Shown here: positions 29,558 through 38,838 of the stretch, piece by piece
Layout of the letters: the number at the start of each line of letters is the position of its first letter
Numbering within the stretch: position 1 is the first letter of the stretch
Origin: Serratia liquefaciens
GTDB lineage: Bacteria; Pseudomonadota; Gammaproteobacteria; Enterobacterales; Enterobacteriaceae
Assembly: GCF_027594825.1 (NCBI RefSeq)
Contig: NZ_CP088930.1
Coordinates: 2,169,019-2,233,018, forward strand
Reading direction: 5' to 3'
Length of the DNA: 64,000 nucleotides
Program-made: the position numbers and the translations under genes
Notes under the pieces: model-generated
The model's input: only the letters and a program-made list of their open reading frames with translations
What the model was told of the DNA's origin: nothing
Databases searched by the model: none

Positions 29558-30815
29558 AATGCGCTCGCTCGACCGGCCCAACGTACTCCTCCGGCCGGTG
29601 CTGATAGTTGAAGGTCAGCGCAAAGATGATCCCCAGCACCAAGGTATACAGCGCGAAGATCAACCAGATGCTCTGCCAATCTTTTACGCCGTCGTGGGTG
29701 AAGAAATCCACCACTTCGCCGCTGGCTATCGCCCCCAGATACGCGCCGATACCGTTGACCATGGTCATGAATAACCCCTGTGCGCTGGCACGGATGCGGC
29801 TATCGGCCTCTTTCTCAACGAAGATAGCCCCGGAAATATTAAAGAAATCAAAGGCACAGCCGTAAACGATCATCGAAAGCAGCAGCAGCACAAAGCCGAA
29901 ACCGACCGGGGTACCATAGGCCAGGAACAGGAAGCGCAGCGTCCAGGCCGCCATACTGATCAGCATCACCTGTTTGATGCCATATCGGCGCAGGAAGAAC
30001 GGAATGGTGAGGATAAAGAACACCTCGGAGATTTGTGACAGCGACAACAGCACCGCTGGGTACCTGACGCTTATGCTGTCCTGATACAGCGGATTGCTCG
30101 CAAAATCATGCAGGAAAGGATTGCCAAAGGTGTTGGTAACCTGCAGTGCCGCACCCAGCAGCATGGCAAACAGGAAAAACAGCGCCATACGCCGTTGGCG
30201 AAACAAAACCAACGCATCCAGCCCCAGTACGCTGAACCAGCTTTTCGATTTTTCAACTTTGCTGGTCGGGCAATTCGGCAGCGTCAGAGAATAGCAGGCC
30301 AGCAACAGTGACACGGCAGAAGCCAGATACAGCTGCATATTGCTCAGCTCAATTCGACTAAAGCCGATTAGCCACATCGCCACAATAAAGCCCAGGGTGC
30401 CGTACACCCGCACCGGGGGAAAATCTTTCACCGTGTCGTAACCGTGCTTCTCCAGACAAAAATAGGCAATGGCGTTGGAAAGCGAAATCGTCGGCATATA
30501 CACCATGGCGTTGAACAACATGACCCAGAACATCACCATCGGCTGCTCAACCTGGGCCGCGCAATACAGCGCAAGCGCACCGAACAGATGACACAGTGCA
30601 TACAGGTAATTGGCGCGGATCCAGCGATCGGCAAGAATGCCTGCCAACCCCGGCATAATCAGCGCCGCGACGCCTTTAGAGCTGTACACCATGCCCACCT
30701 GCAACCCGCTGAAATGCAGGGTATTAATCATGTAAGATCCCAGCGTCACCAGCCAGGCACCCCAAATAAAAAACTGCAGAAAAACCATTACCTTCAGTCG
30801 CGTTTTTATTGCCAT
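29556..30815 (-). CDS. xapB: nucleoside:H+ symporter, xanthosine permease-like
   Basis: This 419-residue inner-membrane protein is a 12-helix nucleoside:H+ symporter (NHS) family member like XapB and NupG. The start region KVMVFLQFFIWGAWLVTLGS matches that family closely. I chose the ATG at 30815 because AAGG lies 8 bp before it. The ATG at 30821 is too close to the ribosome site, and the more distal start at 30872 would add unmatched residues. It follows xapA by 81 bp on the same strand. XapB imports xanthosine in E. coli, so a purine nucleoside is the expected substrate. Confidence 0.9.
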   Translation of the reverse strand: MAIKTRLKVMVFLQFFIWGAWLVTLGSYMINTLHFSGLQVGMVYSSKGVAALIMPGLAGILADRWIRANYLYALCHLFGALALYCAAQVEQPMVMFWVMLFNAMVYMPTISLSNAIAYFCLEKHGYDTVKDFPPVRVYGTLGFIVAMWLIGFSRIELSNMQLYLASAVSLLLACYSLTLPNCPTSKVEKSKSWFSVLGLDALVLFRQRRMALFFLFAMLLGAALQVTNTFGNPFLHDFASNPLYQDSISVRYPAVLLSLSQISEVFFILTIPFFLRRYGIKQVMLISMAAWTLRFLFLAYGTPVGFGFVLLLLSMIVYGCAFDFFNISGAIFVEKEADSRIRASAQGLFMTMVNGIGAYLGAIASGEVVDFFTHDGVKDWQSIWLIFALYTLVLGIIFALTFNYQHRPEEYVGPVERAH

Positions 30816-30896
30816 CACCATCACCTTATTATTTTGATTAAAACGATGATTCACGCGGCCAGGCCCCTGCACCTCGCCGCGGGGGAGCTTGCAGCG

Positions 30897-31718
30897 TTAC
30901 AGCGTTTTGAAGAACTCACGGATCAGGCGCATAAAGTCCTCTGCCGCCAGGGCCGCGCAGCTCAGCGTTTGCTCGTGGGACAGTGGCGTATCGGACAGCC
31001 CTTCGGCGTAGTTGGTCATCGCAGAAACCACCAGGACTTTCAGCCCGCAATGGCGCGCCGAGAGCACTTCCGGCACGATAGACATGCCGACCACGTCACC
31101 CCCCAGCGTTTGCATCATGCGGATTTCTGCCGGGGTTTCGAAGTTGGGCCCGGTGTAGGCGGCAAACACCCCTTCCGCCAGCGGAATACCCACGCTCTGC
31201 GCCACCTGGGTCAATTGGCCACGCAGCTCGCTGTCATAGGCATTGGCCAGGCTGAAGAAGCGCGGGCCGAAACGCTCGTCGTTATCGCCAACCAACGGCG
31301 ACTCGGGCATAAAGTTGATGTGATCGGTGAGTGCCACCAGGCTGCCCGGCGGTACCGACTGGCGCAACGAACCGGCGGCGTTGGTCGCCAGCAGGAATTC
31401 GCAGCCCAACAGTTTGAAGGTGCGCACGGCGGTGGTCATCACCTGCATACCGCGCCCTTCGTAGTAATGACCACGCCCTTTCATGCACACGACAGGAACG
31501 CCTTCCAGCCAACCGGCAACCAACTGACCGGCATGCCCCACCACGCTGCTGACCGGGAAGCCCGGCAGTTCGGCGTAGTCGATGGTCAGGGTGTCGGTCA
31601 TCACCTCCGCCAGCGCACCCAGCCCGGAGCCCAGGATCAAAGCCGCTCGCGGTTGGAAGCCCGGCATGCGGGCGCGGACAATTTCAGCACAGGAAAAAGC
31701 ATCTTCTTGATTAAACAT
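30897..31718 (-). CDS. xapA: purine nucleoside phosphorylase, xanthosine phosphorylase type
   Basis: This 273-residue cytosolic enzyme splits purine nucleosides with phosphate to a base and ribose-1-phosphate. The trimeric PNP family is shown by LILGSGLGALAE (about residues 27-38), the phosphate-site MKGRGHYYEG (about 79-88), TNAAGSLR, the GPNFETPAEIRMM segment (about 192-204) and the SAMTNYAEG base-binding loop. Sequence resemblance to E. coli XapA (277 residues) is strong throughout. AGAAGAGA precedes the ATG at 31718. It is divergent from the LysR gene, the same layout as xapAB-xapR. Confidence 0.93.
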   Translation of the reverse strand: MFNQEDAFSCAEIVRARMPGFQPRAALILGSGLGALAEVMTDTLTIDYAELPGFPVSSVVGHAGQLVAGWLEGVPVVCMKGRGHYYEGRGMQVMTTAVRTFKLLGCEFLLATNAAGSLRQSVPPGSLVALTDHINFMPESPLVGDNDERFGPRFFSLANAYDSELRGQLTQVAQSVGIPLAEGVFAAYTGPNFETPAEIRMMQTLGGDVVGMSIVPEVLSARHCGLKVLVVSAMTNYAEGLSDTPLSHEQTLSCAALAAEDFMRLIREFFKTL

Positions 31719-31780
31719 AGTATTCTCTTCTATGGAAGGGTGAAATAATCCCCATAGTAGAGAGCGATGCGCACCGGCGA

Positions 31781-31795
31781 CCAATACATTATTGG
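31781..31795. promoter_or_regulatory. inverted repeat in the xapA / LysR intergenic region
   Basis: CCAAT and ATTGG are separated by ACATT. The spacing suits a LysR-type T-N11-A site. It overlaps the TTG at 31792 that would otherwise be the first possible start of the LysR gene, which argues for a later start. Confidence 0.35.
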
Positions 31796-31842
31796 CGGCT
31801 GATTTATTCCATTCACCTATAAATTGCTCGCATCAGGAGGCC

Positions 31843-32766
31843 ATCATCAACCTAAAACAGCCACAGCAACTGCCGGATCCCAGCCGGATTAACTTCCGCC
31901 TGCTGCACTATTTTCGCGTGGTGGCGGAAGAGATGAACTTCACCCAGGCCGCACTGCGGCTGAACATCTCTCAGCCCCCGCTCAGCAAGCACATCAAGGA
32001 ACTGGAGAGCCAGTTGGGCGTCGAGCTGTTCAAACGCACCACACGCTCGATGGCGCTGACGCTGGCAGGCCGAACCTTGTTTCACAACGTCGAGATGCTA
32101 TTGGATCAGGCGGGTAATGCACTCAATCAGGTGCAGCAATTGGGGCGTGGCGAAGCGGGACACATGGTGATTGGCATGGTCGGCACTTCGGTGTGGGGCG
32201 GGCTGATACCGGCGCTGAAGCGCTTTACCGAACAAACGGCCAACGTCACCTGGGCGTTGAACGAACTGACGCCCAGCCAGCAGATCACCGCGTTGCAAAA
32301 GCGTCATATCGATATTGGCGTCTGGCGGGAAGCCAGGGAACAGATACTGCCGGGGCTGACATGCCAACTGCTGGCACGGGAGAACATTGCGCTGGTGCTG
32401 CCGCAGGACCACCCGCTAGCCCAGGCAGAAAGCCTGCCGCTGGCGGCGCTGCGGCATGAAAAATTCATCGTACTGCCGCCTCATGAAGCCAGTCTGGGGT
32501 TGTACCTGCATAACCTGTGTCTGCAGCAGGGCTTCAAACCGGATATCGCCTATCAGGTCAACGAACCGCAAACCCTGATGGCACTGGTGGCCGAAGGCTA
32601 TGGCATCACGCTGTTGCCGGACAGCTATGGCCGCATTCCGTGGCCCGGCGTACGTTTCTGTCCGCTGCAGCAGGCACCGTCGGCGGATCTGTACGCTATC
32701 CATCACGCCGACAGCGCAACACCAGTGGTTCAGGCCTTTCTGGCGATGCTGCGTAAGGCGACTTAG
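31843..32766 (+). CDS. xapR: LysR-family regulator of the xap genes (XapR-like), start uncertain
   Basis: The N-terminal winged helix is clear: LLHYFRVVAEEMNFTQAALR, then NISQPPLSKHIKELE, followed by a periplasmic-binding-like effector domain. It is divergent from xapA, so xanthosine-responsive activation of xapAB is the likely role. The start is odd. The upstream in-frame TTG (31792) has no ribosome site, the next ATG falls inside the winged helix, and a perfect AGGAGG (31835-31840) is followed by two ATC codons at 31843 and 31846. Initiation at an ATC is possible and gives about 307 residues; I list it from 31843. Confidence 0.75.
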   Translation: MINLKQPQQLPDPSRINFRLLHYFRVVAEEMNFTQAALRLNISQPPLSKHIKELESQLGVELFKRTTRSMALTLAGRTLFHNVEMLLDQAGNALNQVQQLGRGEAGHMVIGMVGTSVWGGLIPALKRFTEQTANVTWALNELTPSQQITALQKRHIDIGVWREAREQILPGLTCQLLARENIALVLPQDHPLAQAESLPLAALRHEKFIVLPPHEASLGLYLHNLCLQQGFKPDIAYQVNEPQTLMALVAEGYGITLLPDSYGRIPWPGVRFCPLQQAPSADLYAIHHADSATPVVQAFLAMLRKAT

Positions 32767-32782
32767 CAACGTACCGGCGAAT

Positions 32783-34198
32783 TTACAGCGCCGGCTGTAC
32801 CATAAACTGGCCTGCGCTGCCGCGATCCGCCATTTCCAGCGTCTGGCTGTAGTAGAGGAACGGGAAATGTTCCGAGGTGGACTGATTGAAGTAAACCAGC
32901 AGCTCAACGTCCCCGTCGATCCACACCGTGTCTTTCCAACCGCGATCTTCCGCCATTGGTTGCGCACCGTTAACGCGTTTAACCAGGAACTGTACGCCCT
33001 GAATGTGGAACGCCTGCGGGGTATCCGCATGGATGTTCCAGCGTTCCCAGCTCCCCTGCTGAGTTTGCACATCGATGCGGTTCATGTCCCAGATCGCCCC
33101 GTTAATCCCGGCCTGGCTGTCGCCCAAACGGAATTCGCGGGTACGACTGACGCTGCCGTCCAACAGCTGATCCGCCAACAGGCGCATCGGCAGGTTATCG
33201 GTCACCAGCGGCAATAATCCGGTCGGCTTCAACGTCAGCACCTGGGTAGAAACCAGAATGCTCGAAGGCTCAAACAGACCGCGCAGGCGATCCATAATGC
33301 CCGCCGCTTCGCCGGCGGTGATGGTCACCTCATCGCCTTTTGACATGTCGATCAAGACTTCGCGGCGTTCGCCCGGTGCCAGTGAAAGCTGCTGTACCGC
33401 GACCGGCGCAGGTAAAAAGCCCTGATCGCTGGCGATCACGTTGAGCGGTCGGCCGTCGCTCAGTTGCAGCATGTAGCGGCGTGAGTTGGAAGCGTTAAGC
33501 AGGCGCAGGCGCACCCAACCGCGGGAAACTTCGATGTATGGGTTTTGCACGCCGTTAACCAGCAGCGTATCGCCGACAAAGCCCCCCTGCGACGGCGGAT
33601 CGTATTCCGGTGTGCCAAAGTTATCGAGCCGCTTGTCCTGAATGATCAACGGGAAATCATCTACGCCATAGTGATTCGGCAACGGCAGTGATTTGCTGAC
33701 CTCGTCTTCGACCAGCCACAGCCCGGTCAAGCCATTGTAAACATGGGGTGCCATGCGGTTGGGGGTGCTGGCGTGATACCAGCACGTCGCCGCGTTCTGG
33801 CGGATCGGCAGCACCGGCGACCAGTCAACGTTGGGAGACATCATGCGCGGCGCGCCGCCCACCAACGTACCCGGCACCTGCAGGCCGCTGATGGTCATTG
33901 CCACCGGCTCCGGCAGGCGGTTGCTGTAAATCAGCTTTACGTCATCACCGTTGTAAACCCGCACCGTCGGCCCAAGGTACATGCCGTTGATCCCCCACAC
34001 CGACGCCTTGCGGTTATCCATAAATGCCCAGTGGGCGCGCTGCAAGGTTAAAAACAGCGGTTGGCCACGGCGGGATTCCAGCAACGGGGGGACAGGTAAC
34101 GGGGTCTGCGTTCCGCTCGCCTCAGCCCTCAGCGGCACGGCTCCCGCGCACAGCGCCAAGCCCGATGCCTGAATAAACTGACGTCGACTGAGTGACAT
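32783..34198 (-). CDS. ftsP: cell division protein FtsP (SufI)
   Basis: This 471-residue periplasmic protein has a multicopper-oxidase fold that has lost its copper sites and helps stabilise the divisome under stress. The N-terminus carries a twin-arginine signal (SRRQFIQASGLALCAGAVPL), so it is exported folded by Tat; SufI is the classical Tat substrate. The expected copper-binding histidine clusters are not seen, in keeping with the family. It follows plsC on the same strand, 132 bp away, in the E. coli order parC-plsC-ftsP. Confidence 0.95.
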   Translation of the reverse strand: MSLSRRQFIQASGLALCAGAVPLRAEASGTQTPLPVPPLLESRRGQPLFLTLQRAHWAFMDNRKASVWGINGMYLGPTVRVYNGDDVKLIYSNRLPEPVAMTISGLQVPGTLVGGAPRMMSPNVDWSPVLPIRQNAATCWYHASTPNRMAPHVYNGLTGLWLVEDEVSKSLPLPNHYGVDDFPLIIQDKRLDNFGTPEYDPPSQGGFVGDTLLVNGVQNPYIEVSRGWVRLRLLNASNSRRYMLQLSDGRPLNVIASDQGFLPAPVAVQQLSLAPGERREVLIDMSKGDEVTITAGEAAGIMDRLRGLFEPSSILVSTQVLTLKPTGLLPLVTDNLPMRLLADQLLDGSVSRTREFRLGDSQAGINGAIWDMNRIDVQTQQGSWERWNIHADTPQAFHIQGVQFLVKRVNGAQPMAEDRGWKDTVWIDGDVELLVYFNQSTSEHFPFLYYSQTLEMADRGSAGQFMVQPAL

Positions 34199-34330
34199 AT
34201 TTTCTCCATGAAAAGCAATGACTAAACCGTGTGCAAAGACCGGGCCCCTGTTAATCAGATTAGCAGGAGCCCCGGCGTTAACGGCATTTGGCGCCGTTTA
34301 AAAGTTCATTCTTTGAAGCCGGTAGGAATA

Positions 34331-35065
34331 TTATTTTCCGGCGGCATTGCGCTGGGCGACTTCCGCATCCAGCTCGGCGATTTTCGCCAGCATCAGCTCA
34401 TGACAATGGGCCGCCAGCTCACGCACATTTTCTCTACCATAGCCGCTGATATCGACCGGCTCCAACATTTCGACGATCGCATGACCATTATTCCAACGGT
34501 TAAGATTAATTTTACCGCTGGTGGTGGAAACGCAGATGGGCACAATCGGCACCCCGGCGGCGATTGCCGCATGGAATGCGCCGGTTTTAAACGGCATCAG
34601 CCCGCGCCCGCGGCTGCGGGTGCCTTCTGGAAACATCCAGATCGAAATGTCGCGTTTTTTAAACTGTTCGGCGACCTGTGCGATGGTGCCGTGCGCTTTG
34701 GCGCGATTATCACGGTCAATCAGCAGGTTACCGGTCAGCCAATACAGCGGGCCGAAGAACGGCACCCACAGCAGGCTTTTTTTACCCACGGTCACGGTAC
34801 GCGGCTGTACCGCTTTGGCGGCGGTCACCATATCGTAGTTATTCTGGTGGTTGGCGATGTAAATGCAGTTGCCATTCTTGGCCGCATCGGCCGGTACGCG
34901 GACTTCCACCTTTAAACCGAATAACCCGGAAAGGCGGCCAAACAGGTGACCGAAGGTCGCCACATGGCGAGGATCGCGCGGGCTGAACAAACAGTAGATA
35001 GAACCGAAGATGCACACCAAAATACAATATAGAGTGGCAAGAATGGCACGCAAAATTAATAACAT
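34331..35065 (-). CDS. plsC: 1-acyl-sn-glycerol-3-phosphate acyltransferase
   Basis: PlsC is an inner-membrane enzyme that adds the second acyl chain to lysophosphatidic acid, making phosphatidic acid for phospholipid synthesis. The 244-residue protein has an N-terminal hydrophobic segment (about residues 1-27), the HX4D catalytic motif with His73 and Asp78 (ANHQNNYD) and the substrate motif FPEGTRSRGRGL (about residues 143-154). The length equals the E. coli protein. It lies between parC and ftsP on the same strand. Confidence 0.97.
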   Translation of the reverse strand: MLLILRAILATLYCILVCIFGSIYCLFSPRDPRHVATFGHLFGRLSGLFGLKVEVRVPADAAKNGNCIYIANHQNNYDMVTAAKAVQPRTVTVGKKSLLWVPFFGPLYWLTGNLLIDRDNRAKAHGTIAQVAEQFKKRDISIWMFPEGTRSRGRGLMPFKTGAFHAAIAAGVPIVPICVSTTSGKINLNRWNNGHAIVEMLEPVDISGYGRENVRELAAHCHELMLAKIAELDAEVAQRNAAGK

Positions 35066-35251
35066 AACAACCTCATTAGCACACTGCCGACGCAGCCTGA
35101 AACGCTGCGCAGATCCCTTTACTCATTCTTTGATTGCAGGGGCTGAAAACCTGCCCTGCATTTTTTTGCTATTTTCCCGCCAGCCGGCGATACGCACAAT
35201 AATTTTATGCAGAGAAATGTTAACTATTTGAAAATAATTGCCGGTTACGTG

Positions 35252-35283
35252 AAAAAAAGCGGGCGCAATATGCTGCGCCCGCT
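35252..35283 (-). terminator. terminator after parC
   Basis: A 10-bp perfect stem (AGCGGGCGCA / TGCGCCCGCT) with a 6-base loop is followed on the minus strand by seven T. It sits 17 bp after the parC stop. Confidence 0.9.
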
Positions 35284-35299
35284 GGTTATTCCCTCTGGG

Positions 35300-37573
35300 T
35301 TACTCTTCGCTGTCGCCCGTCGGCGCTCGCGCAGGGGCGTCGATCTCTACGCGGTCGATACGCTGCAGGCCACGTGGCAGTGAGGTGCCTTTACGGCCCC
35401 GCTCCGCACGGAACTTCTGCAAATCTTCCGGACGCAGCGTCAGCTTGCGTTTACCCACATGCAGCGTCACGGAAGTCTGCGGCGGCAACACGAACAGCCA
35501 TGTCAGCTTGTCTTCACCGGAGGCGGCCTGCGCCGATGGGATAGAGACAATCTTGTTGCCCTTGCCCTTCGACAGCTGAGGCAGATCGGCAACCGGGAAC
35601 AGCAACATGCGGCCCGCCGCGGTGATCGACAGCAGCATATCGTCGTCGCCGTGAATTTCCATAGGCGCCAGCACTTTGGCGTTGTCCGGCAGGGTTATCA
35701 TCGCCTTACCGGCACGGTTGCGTGCCACCAAATCGTTGAAGGTACAAACGAAGCCGTAACCGGCGTCGGAAGCCATCAGCAGTTTTTGGTCGTCCGCCGC
35801 CATCAGCACCTGCTCAATGGTGGCGCCCGGCGGTGGCGTCAGCTTGCCGGTCAGCGGCTCGCCCTGCCCACGTGCCGAAGGCAGCGTCAACGGATCCAGC
35901 GCGTAGCTGCGTCCGGTGGAGTCGATAAACACCACCGGCTGGTTGGTCTTGCCGCGTGCTGCGCTGCGGTAGCTGTCGCCGGCCTTATAGCTCAGGCCGC
36001 TTGGGTCGATATCGTGGCCCTTGGCGCTGCGCACCCAGCCCATTTCAGACAGCACAATGGTCACCGGCTCAGAAGGCACGAAGTCGTGCTCACTCATCGC
36101 CTTGGCTTCCGCACGCTCGGTAATCGGCGAGCGGCGATCGTCGCCGTAGGCCAATGCATCGGCCTGGATTTCTTTCTTGATCAGGGTGCTAAGCTTACGC
36201 TCGGAGGCCAGCAGCGCCTGCAACTGATCGCGCTCTTGAGCCAACTCATCCTGTTCACCGCGGATCTTGAACTCTTCCAGCTTCGCCAAGTGACGAAGTT
36301 TCAGTTCGAGTATCGCTTCGGCCTGAGTGTCTGTAATGCCAAAACGCGCCATCAGCACCGGCTTGGGCTCGTCCTCACTGCGGATGATGTGGATCACTTC
36401 ATCGATATTGAGGAATGCCACCAGCAAACCTTCGAGGATGTGCAGGCGTTTCAGCACTTTTTCCAGGCGGTAATTCAGGCGGCGGCGCACCGTGTCGCGA
36501 CGGAACGCCAGCCACTCGGTCAGGATTTCCACCAGCCCTTTGACCTGCGGGCGGTTGTCCAGACCGATCATGTTCATGTTGATGCGGTAGCTGCGTTCCA
36601 GATCGGTGGTTGCGAACAGGTGGTTCATCACCTGATCCAGATCGATGCGGTTGGAGCGCGGCACAACCACCAGTCGCGTTGGGTTCTCGTGATCGGATTC
36701 ATCACGCAGATCTTCAACCATCGGCAGCTTTTTGGCGCGCATCTGGCTGGCGATCTGCTCCAGCACCTTGGCGCCGGAAACCTGGTGCGGCAAGGCGGTG
36801 ATCACCGCGCTGCCGTCTTCTTTCTTCCAAACGGCGCGCATACGTACTGAACCGCGGCCATTTTGATAAATTTTGCGAATTTCGTCGCGCGGCGTGATGA
36901 TCTCGGCTTCGGTCGGGAAGTCCGGCCCCTGCACGAATTCGAGCAGGTCTTCAAGCGAAGCTCCCGGTCGTTCGAGCAGCTCCACCGCGGCGGCAGCCAC
37001 TTCACGCACGTTGTGCGGAGGGATATCGGTCGCCATGCCCACGGCAATGCCGGTGGTGCCGTTCAGCAGAATGTTGGGCAGGCGTGCCGGCAACATCTTC
37101 GGTTCCTGCATCGTGCCGTCAAAGTTCGGCACCCAGTCAACGGTGCCCTGGCCCAGCTCAGCCAGCAACACTTCCGCATACTTGGACAGGCGCGACTCGG
37201 TATAACGCATCGCGGCGAAAGATTTCGGATCGTCCGGTGCCCCCCAGTTCCCCTGGCCGTCCACCAACGGATAGCGATAAGAGAACGGCTGCGCCATCAA
37301 TACCATGGCTTCATAACAGGCGCTATCGCCGTGCGGATGGTATTTACCCAGCACATCACCTACGGTACGGGCGGATTTTTTGAATTTGGCGCTGTTGCTC
37401 AGCCCCAGTTCCGACATGGCGTAGATGATGCGGCGCTGTACCGGCTTCAAACCGTCACCGATGTACGGCAACGCCCGATCCATGATGACGTACATGGAAT
37501 AGTTCAGATAGGCGTTTTCAGTGAATGTGTGCAGCGGTAAACGCTCTACACCGTCATGAGTCAGATCACTCAT
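35300..37573 (-). CDS. parC: topoisomerase IV subunit A
   Basis: ParC is the DNA-cleaving subunit of topoisomerase IV, which with ParE unlinks replicated chromosomes. The 757-residue product matches E. coli ParC except for four additional residues near the N-terminus. The quinolone-determining region reads [12 protein letters not shown]; Ser84 and Glu88 correspond to E. coli Ser80 and Glu84, so no classical resistance substitution is present. The active tyrosine lies in [12 protein letters not shown]-terminal beta-pinwheel repeats follow. The partner parE is about 2 kb away. Confidence 0.98.
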   Translation of the reverse strand: MSDLTHDGVERLPLHTFTENAYLNYSMYVIMDRALPYIGDGLKPVQRRIIYAMSELGLSNSAKFKKSARTVGDVLGKYHPHGDSACYEAMVLMAQPFSYRYPLVDGQGNWGAPDDPKSFAAMRYTESRLSKYAEVLLAELGQGTVDWVPNFDGTMQEPKMLPARLPNILLNGTTGIAVGMATDIPPHNVREVAAAAVELLERPGASLEDLLEFVQGPDFPTEAEIITPRDEIRKIYQNGRGSVRMRAVWKKEDGSAVITALPHQVSGAKVLEQIASQMRAKKLPMVEDLRDESDHENPTRLVVVPRSNRIDLDQVMNHLFATTDLERSYRINMNMIGLDNRPQVKGLVEILTEWLAFRRDTVRRRLNYRLEKVLKRLHILEGLLVAFLNIDEVIHIIRSEDEPKPVLMARFGITDTQAEAILELKLRHLAKLEEFKIRGEQDELAQERDQLQALLASERKLSTLIKKEIQADALAYGDDRRSPITERAEAKAMSEHDFVPSEPVTIVLSEMGWVRSAKGHDIDPSGLSYKAGDSYRSAARGKTNQPVVFIDSTGRSYALDPLTLPSARGQGEPLTGKLTPPPGATIEQVLMAADDQKLLMASDAGYGFVCTFNDLVARNRAGKAMITLPDNAKVLAPMEIHGDDDMLLSITAAGRMLLFPVADLPQLSKGKGNKIVSIPSAQAASGEDKLTWLFVLPPQTSVTLHVGKRKLTLRPEDLQKFRAERGRKGTSLPRGLQRIDRVEIDAPARAPTGDSEE

Positions 37574-37888
37574 TACTCAATTATCCTCAGACCGTGGCTT
37601 GGCAATCCCTGGACGACAAAGGGTTGATTCTGCCTGCGATAGTAACCCATCAGCGGGGTAGCTGTCACAGATGGCGCAGCAATCATCCGGCGAAGCCAGC
37701 GTATCAGGCAGTTTTATGCAAAATAGCGCTATGCGGCGACGCATTTATTGACTCACAGTCAACACTGTTGTGCGCTGGATCGCATTTTTACCTGTATTGC
37801 TAACGATTACACTCCTTATCAGCGAAATGTTTCCCGCCCCTGACGCGGAGAACATCACACATTTTAATTCTGACAGGAGCCGTGAAAG
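37574..37888. promoter_or_regulatory. parC-mdaB divergent intergenic region (315 bp) with a palindrome
   Basis: This gap contains the promoters for parC and mdaB. TTGACT and AGTCAA, separated by CAC (37748-37762), form a perfect 6-bp inverted repeat about 130 bp before mdaB and may be an operator. Downstream, a TACACT hexamer could be the mdaB -10. No gene or terminator is visible. Confidence 0.45.
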
Positions 37889-38470
37889 ATGAGCAATATC
37901 CTGATTATCAATGCTAAAAAGCAGTTTGGCCATTCCAACGGCGAACTCAACCAAACCCTGAGTGACGTGGCGGAAAGCTTCCTGCGCGATGTGAAGCATC
38001 AGGTGCAGGTCACCGTGGTCGACGACGGTTACGACATCGATGCCGAGGTGCAAAAATACCTGTGGGCCGACGTGGTGATTTATCAGATGCCGGGCTGGTG
38101 GATGGGCGAGCCGTGGATCCTGAAAAAATACATTGATGAAGTGTTCACCGCCGGGCACGGCAGCCTGTACGCCAGCGACGGTCGCACCCGTTCAGACGCC
38201 GGCAAGAAGTACGGCTCCGGCGGCCTGATCCAGGGCAAGAAATACATGCTGAGCCTGACCTGGAACGCCCCGCTGGAAGCCTTTACCGACCCGGATCAGT
38301 TCTTCCATGGCGTCGGCGTCGACGGCGTGTATCTGCATTTCCATAAGGCCAATCAGTTCCTGGGAATGGAAGCGCTGCCGACCTTTATCTGTAATGATGT
38401 GATTAAACAACCGGATATCGACAGCGACATCGCACGTTATCGCGCGCATCTGACCGAAATTTTTGCTTAA
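37889..38470 (+). CDS. mdaB: NADPH:quinone reductase MdaB (modulator of drug activity B)
   Basis: MdaB is a 193-residue cytosolic flavodoxin-fold enzyme that reduces quinones by two electrons with NADPH and an FAD cofactor, limiting redox cycling. Typical segments are NILIINAKKQFGHSNGELN (residues 2-20), IYQMPGWWMGEPWILKKYID (about 64-83), and LTWNAPLEAF (about 127-136). AGGAG lies 9 bp before the ATG. It is followed 33 bp later by ygiN, its functional partner, as in E. coli. Confidence 0.96.
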   Translation: MSNILIINAKKQFGHSNGELNQTLSDVAESFLRDVKHQVQVTVVDDGYDIDAEVQKYLWADVVIYQMPGWWMGEPWILKKYIDEVFTAGHGSLYASDGRTRSDAGKKYGSGGLIQGKKYMLSLTWNAPLEAFTDPDQFFHGVGVDGVYLHFHKANQFLGMEALPTFICNDVIKQPDIDSDIARYRAHLTEIFA

Positions 38471-38503
38471 CTAGCATTATGCACGTCAATCAATGAGGTA
38501 ATG

Positions 38504-38812
38504 ATGATCACCGTAATTGCAGAAATCAAAACCAAGCCGGGCCACCGTGAAACGGTTCTGAAGGCGATTGAGAAACTGGTTCCGCTGGTACTGGCAGAGG
38601 ATGGCTGTAGCGAATATACGCCGATGATCGACAGCCACACCCAGGCGCCATGGCAGAAGCTGTCGCCGGACTCGGTGTTTATGCTGGAGAAATGGGCCAG
38701 TCAGGCGCATCTGGAAAAGCATCTGGATATCGCTCACATGCACCGTCATCGCGACACCATCAAAGACAGCGTGCTGGGCGTGACCATTCACGTGCTGGGC
38801 AACGCCCTGTAA
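38504..38812 (+). CDS. ygiN: quinol monooxygenase YgiN
   Basis: This 102-residue protein has the dimeric ABM ferredoxin-like fold. E. coli YgiN oxidises menadiol back to menadione and so forms a quinone redox cycle with MdaB. The N-terminal MITVIAEIKTKPGHRE and the central FMLEKWASQAHLEKHL are family-typical. Of two adjacent ATGs, 38504 has the better spacing to GAGG (5 bp, against 2 bp for 38501). It is cotranscribed with mdaB. Confidence 0.94.
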   Translation: MITVIAEIKTKPGHRETVLKAIEKLVPLVLAEDGCSEYTPMIDSHTQAPWQKLSPDSVFMLEKWASQAHLEKHLDIAHMHRHRDTIKDSVLGVTIHVLGNAL

Positions 38813-38838
38813 GCCCCGTGGGGACCGTCAATCGGTTC

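Noticed and set aside
35459..36850. 463-codon open frame antisense to parC
   Set aside because: ParC is certain on the other strand; the frame is an artefact of third-position GC bias.
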